This document shows positions 20,456 to 32,352 of a DNA stretch of 64,000 nt, in pieces. The position numbers were made by a program, and so were the translations under genes. Numbering within the stretch: the first letter of the stretch is position 1; each line of letters starts with the position of its first letter. This DNA comes from Telmatactis stephensoni (Eukaryota > Cnidaria > Anthozoa > Actiniaria > Isophelliidae). Below the pieces are notes generated by a model that worked only from the letters and a program-made list of their open reading frames with translations, did not search any database and was not told where the DNA came from. The DNA is taken from contig JALIZF010001810.1 of NCBI GenBank assembly GCA_029948255.1, positions 206,001 through 270,000 of the forward strand, given 5' to 3'.

Positions 20456-23400
20456 ATGATGAAGATACTTCAGTTTAAGATTTTGTTTACTCTTTGTTGT
20501 GTAGTCAGTGATGTTTGTTATTCGAAACGAACAATTAAGACAAAACATAATCAAGTAAAAAGTGGTCATCAAAGGTAAGAGATTATTACTTCTAACATAA
20601 TGAACCTCTTTCAATGAAACTGTAGCAAATGACTATGAATATTCCTTCTTAATTTATAGCAGGTTTTTCTTTCGGGCCATCGATCGTATTAAATTAAACT
20701 TTAGGATAACTAAAGGGGTATTTTTTTGAAAGCCCAATTAGCAATTTTCTTAAAAGTTACTCCTCCATTAGCGCTAATCGGGGACTCGGTCCTGGAAAAC
20801 AATAGCTTACAATCAACAGATATTGCAAACAAAATCTTAGATTGAATAAGATATAGGAACCGTGAGCAAATGGGCTTCTGAAAACTCTGAACGAATTAAA
20901 AAGCTCGCGAGGACCGTTTCTGTCATATACAGTACAATTTATTGAGAAAAAATATATAATTTCAATGTACATAATCTGCAAATAGCTAATGCCTAATCAA
21001 GACAAGATTATTGTGATTGACACATGACAACACTTCCATATAGATAACTGAATTTATTATAGAGTGCACGCCATATATCCGTGAAACAACTACTAACTAT
21101 TTAGCGCATAATAGTATTTAGTTATCAACTATTTTGTTATCCGATAACTAAGAATTCATTCAGGCATAAACTACACAAAGAAAGACAAAGACCACCTTAC
21201 AATTGCGTAGAATATTTTCAGTATTCCTATAATTTAGGGTTTGGGGAGGATATTTTCTAGTTTTTTATATATATTAGTCAAGGCGGGTACCTCGCATGGG
21301 ACTTCATGTCCCGTTTGTACCCACCCCTTGGACAGCGCCCTCGTTTTATGTTAAATTTGTTTTGTTGTTATATCTACCTTCTTTATCTTGTATTTCAATT
21401 ATGTTATTTCTTGTTTGTCCAATAAAGTTGTGAAAAAAAAATGATATCAACTAGTTTGTACATAATAGTGCAATAAGACTATACATAATAAGTTTTATTT
21501 CACGGATATATGGCGTGCACTCTACATTGTACTGATCAGTATCTGTGTTTTCATTTGTCGAGAGCCTACATACAATTTTTATAATAAGCGCGCCAGCGAT
21601 CTTTCAGCGGTCTGGTGGTTGTCTGCGAGCCTGCGTAGGTCAGCGGACTGGTTGTAGTCTCAGTGTAGGTTACTACAACAGGGCTGATAAACAAGCGAAC
21701 ACGAAAGGTTGTCAAGAAAAAAATAGCTGTAGTACAAACAATAGATAGAAAAAAGGTACACAGAATAAAATCACAGCTAATTTAGAGTTTTTTCCCTTTT
21801 TTTTTTTCAAAAACGGGCTTAACTTTAGAACCTTTTTTGAAGAGTTTCTTTGTTTTTCAGCTCTGTTTGCTTACTAAAGTGCGTCATTTTCATTTTTCAC
21901 ACAGAAAACGCATAATAAAATGTTACATCATTCGACAACGATCGATGGCCACAGATAATTAATTCAGTTCATGAGTATCGAAAGATAATGCACAGCGAAT
22001 TCTGGTTCCGGGTTGTTCGAAACTAGGTTAGCATTAATCCTGGGTTAAAATTGCGAAAAGGTTTTCTTTAGATTTAATCCTGGGTTAAAATCAATGGTTT
22101 TCTTTGGATTTAATCCTGGGTTAAAATCAATGGTTTTCTTTAGATTTAATCCTCGGCTAACGCTAATCGTCTTTTGAACAAATGTGACCAGAGTAATGTG
22201 TAGTCGAAATGAGGCCACCACTTTCTCTTGGCCACGAGGGGGAAAAAAGTCAGTACGAAATGTTTTGTCTACTATATAAACTAAAAATTCGCTTCCGTTT
22301 TAGATCAATGGCTCGCTTTGAAGATCAAAGCATTATCACTGGTCAGCAGTCTCAGCGTCTTGGACGTCTTCTCTTAAAGGTCCGCCAAGGGCGCCCATTG
22401 ACCATGGTTGTTATCGGAGGATCCAACTCTGCTGGAGGAGGACTTAACAATCCTGGACAAACATATTACAACCAAATCGTCAAACTGTGGAACCAAGACA
22501 TTCATAAAAGAAGTGGTTCCAAACTCAACGCTCACAGTATGAGTTTGGGAGCAACCGGAAGCGACTTCTTTTCGCTTTGTTTTCAAAACTTTTTACCAGT
22601 CCAACAACCAGACATTGTGTTGGTTGATGAAGCTGTCAACGACGTTGGAGAAAAGTACGGTAAGGCTGCCCAACCAATGGAGCTTCTTACTCGTAGACTT
22701 CTGTTACTGCCATCAAGACCCTTGGTAATATATGTTCATTTTGTAAAACCTTTCATTGAAAATGGTGTAATTACAAATAACAATTGTAAGAATATGGAAG
22801 ATTTAGGTTTTGATGCTCTAGCAAAGCACTATGGGATACCGTCTTTTAGCATGAAAGATTTTGTATGTCCGCTGACCAGTTTCGGAGAACGAAGACTTGA
22901 CAACTCGAAAATCGATATGTTTTCTGCTGGTAACCACGCAAGTTTCAAGACACACGCAAAAATTGCCTCAAAAATCATTCATTATCTCAAGAAAGCATTC
23001 AATCAAAAACAAGGCAATCCAAACGCGAATTTTGTACAGAACAACATCAATGGCATGCCTTCACTGGTAAAACCGTTATTCAGCGACCCGTCCATCAGTG
23101 ATGACCAACTGTCCAACGCCATGTGCTGGTCCCACTTAACACCCAACTGGAAAATCCCTCTGAAACAAACACTGGATGCCGAAGTGATCGAGGCACATGG
23201 TTTTGGTTACATTTCGCCATTTCAAGCAAGGTGGATAGGACAATTTCGTACTGATGCAGCCGCTGGCTGGGTTGCAAAGCCAGGTCGCGTTCACCTTAAA
23301 GTGGAATTTCATGCTCCTCCTCCTCCAAAACCAACATCTATCCTGTTGAGATCAGTCGTTGCTATTTTAAAATATAGAAGTTTCATTCCTTTCTCTGTGA

Positions 23401-23651
23401 AAATATGGTTAAACGACAAGAAGAAGTCTTGCGTTGAAATAACTCTTGCAAATTCAGCATCTTCGATGACGTACATTAAAGTGTTTCCCATAGCAACCGA
23501 CGTATCACCTGGTTATCACTACATTAATATCGAAGGGAATGTCCAGTGGCTTCATTTTCTTGGTTTGGCTGTTGTATATAATGGTTATCACCAATACGAA
23601 GGCTACAAGCCCTTTGACGGGACTATCAATAAATGTAGTTTGCTGGGTTAA
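20456..23651 (+). CDS. Secreted SGNH/GDSL-like hydrolase copy 4, lacking the catalytic Asp
   Basis: Exon 1 is 20456-20574: two adjacent ATGs and a signal peptide with core FKILFTLCCVVSDVCYS, ending AG before donor GTAAGA. Exon 2 is 22304-23651, after acceptor GTTTTAG, and joins as an AGA arginine codon. The product is about 488 residues. The nucleophile block GGSNSAGGG and the Asn block AVNDVG are intact. The Gly block reads GATGSDFF (others GGTGSDFF). The Asp/His block reads S-A-G-N-H where every other copy has D-x-x-H: one codon is missing and the Asp is replaced. It may be a pseudoenzyme or use another acid. The 1.7-kb intron holds a mariner-like MITE and a 38-bp tandem repeat. The C-terminus ends NKCSLLG. 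Confidence 0.8.
21060..21524. mobile_element. TA-flanked MITE with nested retroposon tail
   Basis: A 27-bp perfect inverted repeat (TAGAGTGCACGCCATATATC onward at 21060-21086; complement at 21498-21524) bounds 465 bp. TA at both ends fits a Tc1/mariner-type target. Inside, at about 21270-21441, is a retroposon-like 3' end: GGCGGGTACC...GTACCCACCCC, then CCAATAAAG and a run of A. This indicates a later insertion within the MITE. Confidence 0.7.
22030..22165. repeat. ~38-bp tandem repeat in copy 4 intron
   Basis: About 3.5 units of TTTAATCCTGGGTTAAAAT-CAATGGTTTTCTTT are bounded by GGTTAGCATTAATCC and GGCTAACGCTAATCG. These look like the inverted ends of a small MITE in which the repeat has expanded. 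Confidence 0.75.
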
Positions 23652-24814
23652 GCCAACGGTTTTTGGCTTGTGATCTCATCTACCCAGGCAACATCGTCCT
23701 TACCAACTAACGAAACTGAAGATCAGACCTGTGGGATTGGAGCCCATGACGTTCCGACCTCTCGGAAAATTCGAGTCTTCAAGTACAGCTAATTGCACAA
23801 ACATTGACCCTTTCAAAACATAGAAGCTGAGACCGAAATGAATATTGGGAAATCTGTTGATTAGGTGATTTTAAAGAAGCAAGTGGACGTGGACGCTTCA
23901 AACAGTGAATGAGACAAATTCAGGATGGGTTTATTCAGCAGATTCCTAAACAGAACGATTGAAATGCATATATTACTAGTGTACCCAGGAGCCATTTCGG
24001 TCTCAGCTTCTAGGTTCGATGATTTTGAAAGGGTCAATGTTTGTGCAAATAGCTACATATATGTTCTACTGCTATACTATATATTGTCTTTAACAACATT
24101 TGTATCATTTGTCAAATCGTTTGTACATTGCAGTTTGCATTGAAACTTCTGGTAAATTTACATATAGAGAGATTTTATTTTTCCGTGCGTCTGTACTCTA
24201 AGAGATGCACAGATGACGTCAAAATGTGGTGAGAACAAAAACGTACGTTTACATTACAGTACCGTACAGTGCATAAGTGCGTGACCGTTGCTCGACCAAT
24301 TTTGACATCTTCTGTGCATCTATTGTTGTACAAACCCGCCACGGACAATTGGAATCTATTTGTTTTATATAATATTCCTCGAAACATTTCAACCAATTAG
24401 AGCGCGCGTAAGATTCAATAAATCTATGGGTGTTTGCTGTAAGCACACACCGTTTTCGACCAATCAAAGCGCTCATAATATACTCGATTATTGTATAAAA
24501 ATTCATAACTTCATTGTGAGTACAATGTATATGCAAAGCCATATCCGGTTCATACTGCTTTCGGGTAAGAGGAAGTTGAAACATCCAATAAGAACTTACA
24601 TCAGGAGCCTTTCTAGATATGGCTTCAGTGACCAAAGAAAATCACTTTCCTCAATCCCCCTTCTTGATGTTGCCAGAGCAATTGAGTTATGAGGACGATA
24701 AAACAATATATATATCGTACCGAGCCGCATTACAAATATTTCAGTAAATGTATAAGTTGAACAATAGACAGCTGGTCATTTAGTACATGTTTTACAAAAC
24801 AGGCAGCCGGACAT

Positions 24815-24925
24815 TCAGTGCATAGACTAATTGTCCGGCTGTCGGTTCTGTTAAATGTGCACTAAATATCCGGCTGCCGGTTCTGTTAAATGTGCACTAA
24901 ATTTCCGGCTGCCGGTTTTGCATAA
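24815..24925. repeat. ~36-bp tandem repeat (CCGGCTGCCGG units)
   Basis: Three units of AAT-TCCGGCTG-CGGTT-CTGTTAAATGTGCACTA lie head to tail, the last diverging. The short regular period with no unique spacers is a tandem repeat. Confidence 0.75.
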
Positions 24926-25204
24926 CATACAAGTTATAAATTTGTTCTGTGTGGTAAGTTACACGGTTTCAACTCAGCATTGAGCGAAAAATCGTCGTTG
25001 CAAATCATTTCGTGTAACGTATCAACTTTTTAGAAGATGGTACGTATATTATTCCACGTCGCTTTCGGTGGTGCAGGTCCCATGTAGAAACCCGTGAGTT
25101 TGTATGGTTAGTAACACTTTAAAACAAGTGATTCGTGCATATTTCACACATGCTAGCTATTGTAGCTATAGAGGGATTCAACAACAGGTGGCCCGTTTTC
25201 TCGG

Positions 25205-25211
25205 TATAAAT
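25205..25211 (+). promoter_or_regulatory. TATA-like box upstream of copy 5
   Basis: TATAAAT lies in the block GGTATAAATCAAAGGG shared with copy 4. Here about 66 bases are inserted between this block and the ATG (25316), and the inserted sequence contains another TATA-like word (TTATATAG near 25270) at a more usual distance. Either could position initiation. Confidence 0.35.
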
Positions 25212-25504
25212 CAAAGGGTTTTTTTAACGGGTATATTCACTGATATCAAATTAAATGGAATTTTTGCATTTATATAGCGCAAATATCTATCTGTATATAA
25301 TCAAATGCGTCAACAATGAAAATACTTCTGTTTAAGTTATTGTTTACTTTTTGTAGTGTAGTCAGTGATGTTTGTTATTCAAAACGAACAATTAAGACAA
25401 CAAATCATCAAGAAAAAAGTGGTAATCAAAGGTAAGGAACACTAACACCCTCAATTATTTTGAATGAAGCTATAACAAACGATTATGAACATTACTTCAT
25501 AACA

Positions 25505-25590
25505 GGTTTTTCTTTTTTCTTTTTCTTTTTCTTTTTCTTTTTCTTTTTCTTTTTTCTTTTCTTTTTTCTTTTCTTTTCTTTTTTGAATTT
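25505..25590. repeat. (CTTTTT)n microsatellite
   Basis: A pure pyrimidine tract with 6-base then 5-base period lies in the intron of copy 5. Confidence 0.9.
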
Positions 25591-26461
25591 TGATTGAATT
25601 TCGCATACCGCCACTGAGGGATAAAACTGCTATTGTTTGAATTTGATTTTGAATAAATTAAGGTTCGATCAATCTTCGAGTGGTTGAAAACTACCGGCGG
25701 GGGTCCCCCTGGGGTAATTTATACTCTACTGTTTTGTTTACTCTTTGTTTTCTTGACAACGCCTGTTATATTTTGTAGTGAGTGAGAACTAAAAAGACTC
25801 ATTTCGTGTTTTATGATTCCAAATGACTACAGAAGATAAAAATCAAAGTGTTCAAAAGTTTTGTTTACTCCTTGTGTTCTTGACAACGCCTGTTATATTT
25901 TGTAGTAAAATATGTTTCTTTTGTTTTCGAGCCCTTTTCAAATCTCCCGCCGCTGTAATGGGTCCTTTGTTAAAGTTAATCACTTCGTGACCAAATATGG
26001 AGGTCTTTTGTTTCTGAGATTTCCACCAGAATCTTTGATACGCTTTTTTTTTTTTCCCCTTTCCTTTCTTTCGGATCATCGATCATATCAATCTTTAGGA
26101 ACACCACAGGGGCGCTATTGTAGTTTCTGACACAGGGTGCCCGCTTTTGAGAATCATTTCTGTAATCATTAGTGCTTCACTCGGAACGTCTGTTCCCATT
26201 GGTTCGTTGCAACAAAAGAATTTATTGTTATTATTGCTAGTTGTTTTATTTCTTTTGTTTAGATTATAGGGTGATAAACCAATTTATAGCCGACTTCCGA
26301 GATACACTTCACTTGCCATATACAAAAGAATCAAGACGAGAACGTGCATAAAGCTCAGTCATTCGTAACGAGAAAAAAGTTTTAGCACGTAGCCTAGTTC
26401 TAAATCCTTTATATGTGGCAGGTGAAGCATATCTCGGAACTGGACTATTGGAAGGCATTTT

Positions 26462-26589
26462 CCAGACTGTTTGTTTGTTTGTTTTTCAGCGCTGTTCGCT
26501 GTGCTGCTATTTTCGTGTTTTTGTTTGTTTGTTTGTTTGTTGTTGTTGTAGTTGTTGTTGATTTTGTTGTTGTTGTTTTTGCCGTTGTT

Positions 26590-26625
<36 letters not shown>

Positions 26626-26632
26626 GTTTTTC
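26462..26632. repeat. (TTTG)n / (TTG)n microsatellites
   Basis: A short GTTT run near 26465-26488 is followed by a longer TTTG then TTG tract at about 26520-26630, in the intron of copy 5. ORFs on both strands here are low-complexity artefacts. Confidence 0.9.
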
Positions 26633-28240
26633 ACATAGACAATGAATAATAATTACGGTTTCGGCCAATAACACTCACCTTGCCATTGATAATTCCGGAT
26701 GTTGGATAAACAAACAACTGACAGGTAATGGATAATGAGAAATCTGACTTCCTCGAAGTCACTGTGGAGGAAACAAAATATTGTTAGTATGGAATGTCTT
26801 CCGATTAAGTTTTTCAATTAATTCATAGTTGTCGTCGATCTGTGAAATATATATTTACACTATATAAACTAAAAATTTGATTTTGTTTTAGATTAATGGC
26901 TCGCTTTGAAGATCACGACATTATCACTGGTCAGCAGTCGCAGAGACTTGGACGTCTCCTCTTAAAGGTCCAGCAAGGACGCCCATTGACCATGGTTGTT
27001 ATCGGCGGATCCAACTCTGCTGGAGGAGGAGTTGATAACCCTAGACAAATATATTATAATCAAATCGTCAAACTGTGGAACCAAGACATTTATAAAAGAA
27101 GTGGTTCCAAACTCAACGCTTACAGCATGGGAATTGGAGGAACCGGAAGCGACTTCTTTTCGCTTTGTTTTCAAAACTTTTTACCAGACCAACAACCAGA
27201 CATTGTGTTGGTTGATCAAGCTGTCAACGACAATGGAACCATATACGGTAAAGCGGCTCAACCAATGGAGCTTCTTACTCGCAGACTTCTTTTACTGCCA
27301 TCACAACCCTTGGTCATGTACGTTCATTTTGTGAATCCAGATGGCTCCACTGGTACAATTGCAAATACTAAGTGCAAGAATATGGAAGATTTGGGTTTTG
27401 ATGCTCTAGGGAAGCACTATGGGATACCATCGTTCAGTATGAAAGATTTTGTATGTCCGCTCTCCGGTTCCTGGAAGCATGAACTTGACAACTCCAAAAT
27501 GAATATGTTTGCAAAAGATGGCAACCACATAGGCTTCAGATCACATGCAAAAATTGCTTCAATGGTTGTCAGTTATTTTATGAACGTATTCGTATTGAAT
27601 GAATTTTTAGACGAGTCTGTAAAAGCAGTGCACAATCTAGATGGCATGCCTTCACTGGTAAAACCTTTATTCAGCGACCCGTCCATCAGTGATGATCAAC
27701 TGTCTAACGCCATGTGTTGGTCCCACTTAACACCCAACTGGAAAATCCCTCTGAAACAAACACTGGATGCAAACTTGACGGAGTCACATGGTTTTAGTTA
27801 CATTTCGCCATTTCAAGCAAGATGGATAGGAAAATTTCGTACTGATGCAGCCGCTGGCTGGAGCGCAGAAGCAGGTTTCGTTCGCCTCACAGTACAATTC
27901 TACTTTCCTCCTTCAAAGTCTTCGTCGAACCAGTTGAGATCAGTCGTTGCTCTTTTAAAATATAGAAACTTTTATCCATTCTCTGTGAAAATATCGTTAA
28001 ACGACAAGAAGAAGTCTTGCGTTGAAATTACTCTTGCAAATTCAGTATCCTCGATGACGTACATAAAAGTGTTTCCCATAGCAACCGATGTATTCACCTG
28101 GTTATCACTACATTAATATCGAAGGGAATGTCCAGTGGCTTCATTTTCTTGGTTTGGCTATTGTATATAATGGTTATCACCAATACGAAGGTTACAAGCC
28201 CTTTGACGGGACTATCAATAATTGTAGTTTGCTGGGTTAA

Positions 28241-29241
28241 GCCAACGGTTTTTGGCTAGCGACTGCATCTATTGCAATTGATTTCGTCTACGAGTACAAA
28301 TTCCAGAATATTGATCCAGGTACAACGTCCTTATTAACTAACGAAACTGAAGTTCAGGCTGGTGGGATCCGGGCCCATGACGTCACTGACCTACTCGCCG
28401 TGACCAGTTTGGGTTTTCAAGTTATATATATTCCCTCACTAGCACTTGTCTTTGACCGTATTTGAATCATGTCAAATCGTTTGTATGTTGTAGTCGGCAA
28501 TGAAACTTCTTGGTACATATTTTAGAAATTTATAACTTCATTGCAGTTTTTACGGAAAGCCATACCATTTTAAAGACTTTCGGTAAGGGATTGTGAATCC
28601 GGCTATACCAACTTACGTCAGGAACTCTTCTAGATATGACTTCAGTGACCAAAGAAAATAGAAAAATTAGGTTCAGCTCTTTCTTTGTGTTGCAGAGCAA
28701 TTAAGGTATAAAGACGACAAAACGATATACAAAACCAGTGAAAGAACGAAGTTACCCCTACAATTACTACAAAGAACTCTACAAACACCAAAATCACGGC
28801 AGTTTGTTAGAAACAAAAATAAAACAAAAACAAACTTGAGCCTCTCTCTTTTTAGTCATCCCGGATAGATAGGCTATCTATATCCGTATCGTACCGGTCG
28901 TTTTCCAAATATTTCAGTAAATGCGCAAATTTATATCCCTAAACACTATTGGGTTCCTTCAGGTTAAGTTCAGTTATAAGAAAATCTCAAACACTTTTTA
29001 CGTCCTCTGACGGCCCATTTCCAGAAAGAGTCCATTTTTAATGATTTTTAGACAAATTAAAACACAAAAAAGAATTTTAAAAATCCTCTCCAAAACATCT
29101 TTTGATCTTAAATCACGCAATCCAAACAGAAGTGCATAACAAGTGATTTGAAAAATATCACTCATCCAAAACAGAATCAACAGGTGGGCAAATTGTATCA
29201 AACAGTTGAATTGAAGTCAGTTTGACAGAATACCCTTACCA
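28241..29241. other. Intergenic between copies 5 and 6
   Basis: The left half is the duplicated 3' flank also seen behind copy 4. The right half (28930-29240) is AT-rich and precedes the exon 1 of copy 6. No separate gene recognised. Confidence 0.5.
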
Positions 29242-31790
29242 ATGATAAAGATACTTCAATTTGGACGCTTGTTGGTCCTTTGTCATATCATCAACAAGGC
29301 CTGCCTTTCGAAAAAGACAAAAAAGATCACGCTAACAAATATCCAAGCCCCAAATCATCGTGAAAGGTAAAAAAGAGAGGCTATAGCTATACTACTGGGA
29401 TAAGTTATTTAAGATTTAAAAGTTGTATCGTTTTTAGATTTTTTATGTCTTTGGAATCAACAATTTATCATCAGGAAGCAGTAGTAATGCAAAATTTGTT
29501 TCAAAACACTAAAGTAGCAGCCTGAAAAAACTCTTGTTGATTGACTTTTTCCTTGAAAGAAAATAACCCTATGAATTTCGTCACAATTATGTTATCACTT
29601 TTTTACACCTTATGAAATTTCAAGCGTAAAGTTTGTCTTCACCAAAATGACAAAATTGAGTTTACAAAAATGTCACGAAAATAGACTTGTTCATCTAGTA
29701 TAAGGCATTCTCAACCAAAATCAGTTTCTTCTTGTGTATGCGTTCGGAGACATTCTAAAAAACATCGAAAAATAAATCTTCGATCAGGATCCTAGTTATA
29801 TTCGACCATAACCAAGGTTTTGTTTGGCTGTACCCAGGCTACTATTCTTCTGGCTAAAAAAGTGCATGAAAACCTCTCAAAGGGTGGCCATTCCATTAAA
29901 AATAGCCTTCCTCTCGAATGAGAGCAAAACGGCGCAATTTTTCAAATTTTTGCTAAATCTTTTAAATAAATTTGAAATCGACGTATCAGAAACATTTTCT
30001 ATAATCAGAGTGAAAATAATTTTGCATGTATGGAGGAAGTGTATTATTATATCTTTTCTTGGGGCTTTATCTTTTAATAAGGGGAAGGTCAATCCAGAAC
30101 AGTTTTGTCCAGTGAACTAACAACTACTTACTTTCAACAGGATTACACACAGCAATGTTGTCGTTTAATTTAACTTAAGAAACAACAACTCTCTTTCGTA
30201 ACTAGAAACTGTCAAAACATTTTAAAAGTTCAGGCTCAAATAAGAACATGAAAACGAGGCTGGAAGGGCTGTCAATAATTGTATTTTCTAATTTTAACAT
30301 TCAGTATATTTGTAAACGATGTGTTTTATGAAAAAACTGAAATTTTGCCTCTGTTTTAGCTCACTAGTTTGGTTCACTATTCAACATCCTTATAGACTCC
30401 AAAATCTTCTTGCCAAAATCCGAGATGGACGTCCATTGACCATGGTTGTTATCGGGGGATCCAACTCTGCTGGAGGAGGACTTGACAATCCTAGACAACT
30501 GTATTACAGCCAATTAGTCAAATTGTGGAGCCATATCTATAACTCAACTGGATCCATGCTCCACGCTTACAGCATGGGAATTGGGGAAACTGGTAGTGAA
30601 TTCTTTTCGCTTTGTTTTCAAAACCTGTTGCCAGCCCAGCAACCGGACATTGTGTTGGTTGATCAAGCTGTCAACGACAATGGAAACATATACGGTAAAG
30701 CGGCTCAACCAATGGAGCTTCTTACTCGCAGACTTTTGTTACTGCCATCACAACCCTTGGTCATGTACGTTCATTTTGTGAATCCAAATGGCTCCACTGG
30801 TACAATTGCAAATACTAAGTGTAAGAATATGGAAGACTTAGGTTTTGATGCTCTAGGAAAGCACTATGGGATACCGTCTTTCAGTATGAAAGATTTTGTA
30901 TGTCCGCTTTCCGGTTCCTGGAAGCATGAACTTGACAACTCCAAAATGGATATGTTTGCAAAAGATGGCAAGCACCTAGGCTTCAGGTCACATGCAAAAA
31001 TTGCTTCAATGGTTATCAATTATTTTAAGACCATATTGAATGAAGTTTCAGAAAAATCTGTAAGGACTGAATACAATCTAGATAGCACGTTTTCATTACC
31101 AAAACCTTTGTTCAGCGACCCATCCATCAGTGATGATCAACTGTCCAACGCCATGTGTTGGTCCCACTTAACACCCAACTGGAAAATCCCTCTGAAACAA
31201 ACACTGGATGCAAACTTGACTGAGTCACATGGTTTTAGTTACATTTCGCCATTTCAAGCAAGATGGATAGGAAAATTTCGTACTGATGCAGCCGCTGGCT
31301 GGATTGCAAAACCAGGTTTCGTTCGCATAAGAGTACAATTCTACATTCCTCCTTCAAAATCTTCGTCGAACCAGTTGAGATCAGTTGTTGCTCTTTTAAA
31401 ATACAGAAACGTTTATCCATTCTCTGTGAAAATATGGTTAAACGAACTGTTTCTAGCCTTCACGTGAAACTATCCGTCTTCGAATTTATATCTAGACGAA
31501 TCAAATCTTTTGAATTGATTCGTCTGGACGAGGTATTCGTCTCTAGTATAAATACGGCCATTAAGAAGTCTTGCACTGAAATAACTTTGAAATATCCAGT
31601 AAACTCGTTGACACACATAATGGTGTTTCCCATGGCAACCAATGTATTGCCTGGTTATTACTACCTTACTTTAGAAGGAATTGTCCAGTGGCTTCATTTT
31701 GTTGGTTTGGCTGTTGTATATAATGGTTATCACCAATACGAGGGCTACAAGCCTTTTCTCGGAACGGTCGAAAATTGCAGTGTGCTTTAA
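29242..31790 (+). CDS. SGNH/GDSL-like hydrolase copy 6, second exon interrupted by an insertion
   Basis: Exon 1 is 29242-29366 (signal peptide core FGRLLVLCHIINKACLS; donor GTAAAA). Exon 2 starts at 30360 after CTGTTTTAG. The blocks GGSNSAGGG, AVNDNG and DGKH are intact. The Gly block reads GETGSEFF, with changes beside the invariant Gly. At about 31446-31560, roughly 115 bases with an internal hairpin (GACGAATCAA and complement) replace four bases of the ancestral exon. As genomic text, the frame stops at 31467 and homology resumes in another frame to the TAA at 31788-31790. Removing 31449-31546 as a GT-AG intron would restore the frame exactly, although its GTTTCT donor is weak. So it is either a pseudogene or a three-exon gene. 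Confidence 0.65.
31446..31560. mobile_element. Small hairpin insertion in the coding exon of copy 6
   Basis: This sequence is absent from copies 4 and 5 at the same site. It contains an inverted pair (AGACGAATCAA and TTGATTCGTCT) and repeated GACGAAT/ATTCGTC words, as in a minimal MITE. No clear target duplication is seen. Confidence 0.6.
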
Positions 31791-32352
31791 CAGAATAAAA
31801 CTAGTCGTTTTCTCTACTTTTGCTGTTATGTTTTTCCCATTTCATTACAAAGTTATTTTCCTGGGTAATTTGCCCTTTATTTGAAATGCATCTACTATAC
31901 TATCTTATATCTTAGGTCAGCGGTTTTTCTGACATTTTGACGCTTTGAGAGTTATAATATATGATCGGGAAGGAAGAAGTTCGTTTATAAAAGTAGCTAG
32001 GGAGAAGGGAGTCCCAAGTTCATCTCCACTCAATTGAATTATTAAAAAGGGTTTGCGCAAAGAAATTTTGACAAGATTTAGCAAGGTATATGAAAGAGAT
32101 ATTTTTTGTTCAAATATAACAAATAGAAAAGTTGTTGTTGTTGTTGTTGCAAGTAGACAAAGTTAATTAAGACATTCAACAGGTCCATGTCGGACCCAGT
32201 AAAATTATTTTTTGCAGCAGCACTTTACTCACCTGTAGTTAATGAATATCCGTTCTGGTGGTCACTTGAAATACGACTTTCAAAAGATTAAGGCAAATAA
32301 TAAGCTAATAACAGGATATTAGAATTGTAAACGACCCAGTTAAGGACTGATA
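31791..32352. other. Intergenic between copies 6 and 7
   Basis: This is the 5' flank of copy 7. It has a TATAAAA at 31986-31992, a (TTG)n at 32131-32149, and blocks such as TTCTGGTGGTCACTTGAAAT (near 32253) that recur upstream of copies 8 and 9 and are candidate shared regulatory sequence. Confidence 0.5.

Larger units (their letters stand above)
23652..25315. other. Intergenic between copies 4 and 5
   Basis: The 3' flank contains sequence at about 24540-24740 that recurs at about 28550-28920 behind copy 5, so the duplication unit included this flank. Inverted words (GATGCACAGATGACGTCAAA near 24203 and its near-complement near 24300) bracket a short loop. A ~36-bp tandem repeat is at 24815-24925. 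Overlapping ORFs on both strands at 24249-24692 look fortuitous. Confidence 0.5.
25316..28240 (+). pseudogene. SGNH/GDSL-like hydrolase copy 5, one-base frameshift near the 3' end
   Basis: Exon 1 is 25316-25431 (signal peptide core FKLLFTFCSVVSDVCYS; donor GTAAGG). Exon 2 starts at 26892 after GTTTTAG. SGNH blocks are all intact: GGSNSAGGG, GGTGSDFF, AVNDNG and DGNH. At about 28091-28094 the sequence reads GTATTCACC where copy 4 has GTATCACC: one extra T. As written, the frame stops at 28116, losing about 40 C-terminal residues; in the shifted frame homology continues to the TAA at 28238-28240. The rest is undamaged. It could therefore be a very young pseudogene, a functional truncation or a sequencing error. 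The intron holds pyrimidine and (TTG)n microsatellites. Confidence 0.75.

Noticed and set aside
24249..24692. Overlapping ORFs of 128 (minus) and 110 (plus) codons
   Set aside because: They are on opposite strands over the same bases, have no recognisable motif, and overlap inverted-repeat sequence.
22030..24925. Regularly spaced repeats at 22030-22165 and 24815-24925 considered as CRISPR-like
   Set aside because: Units are contiguous tandem repeats without unique spacers, in a eukaryotic intron and intergenic region.
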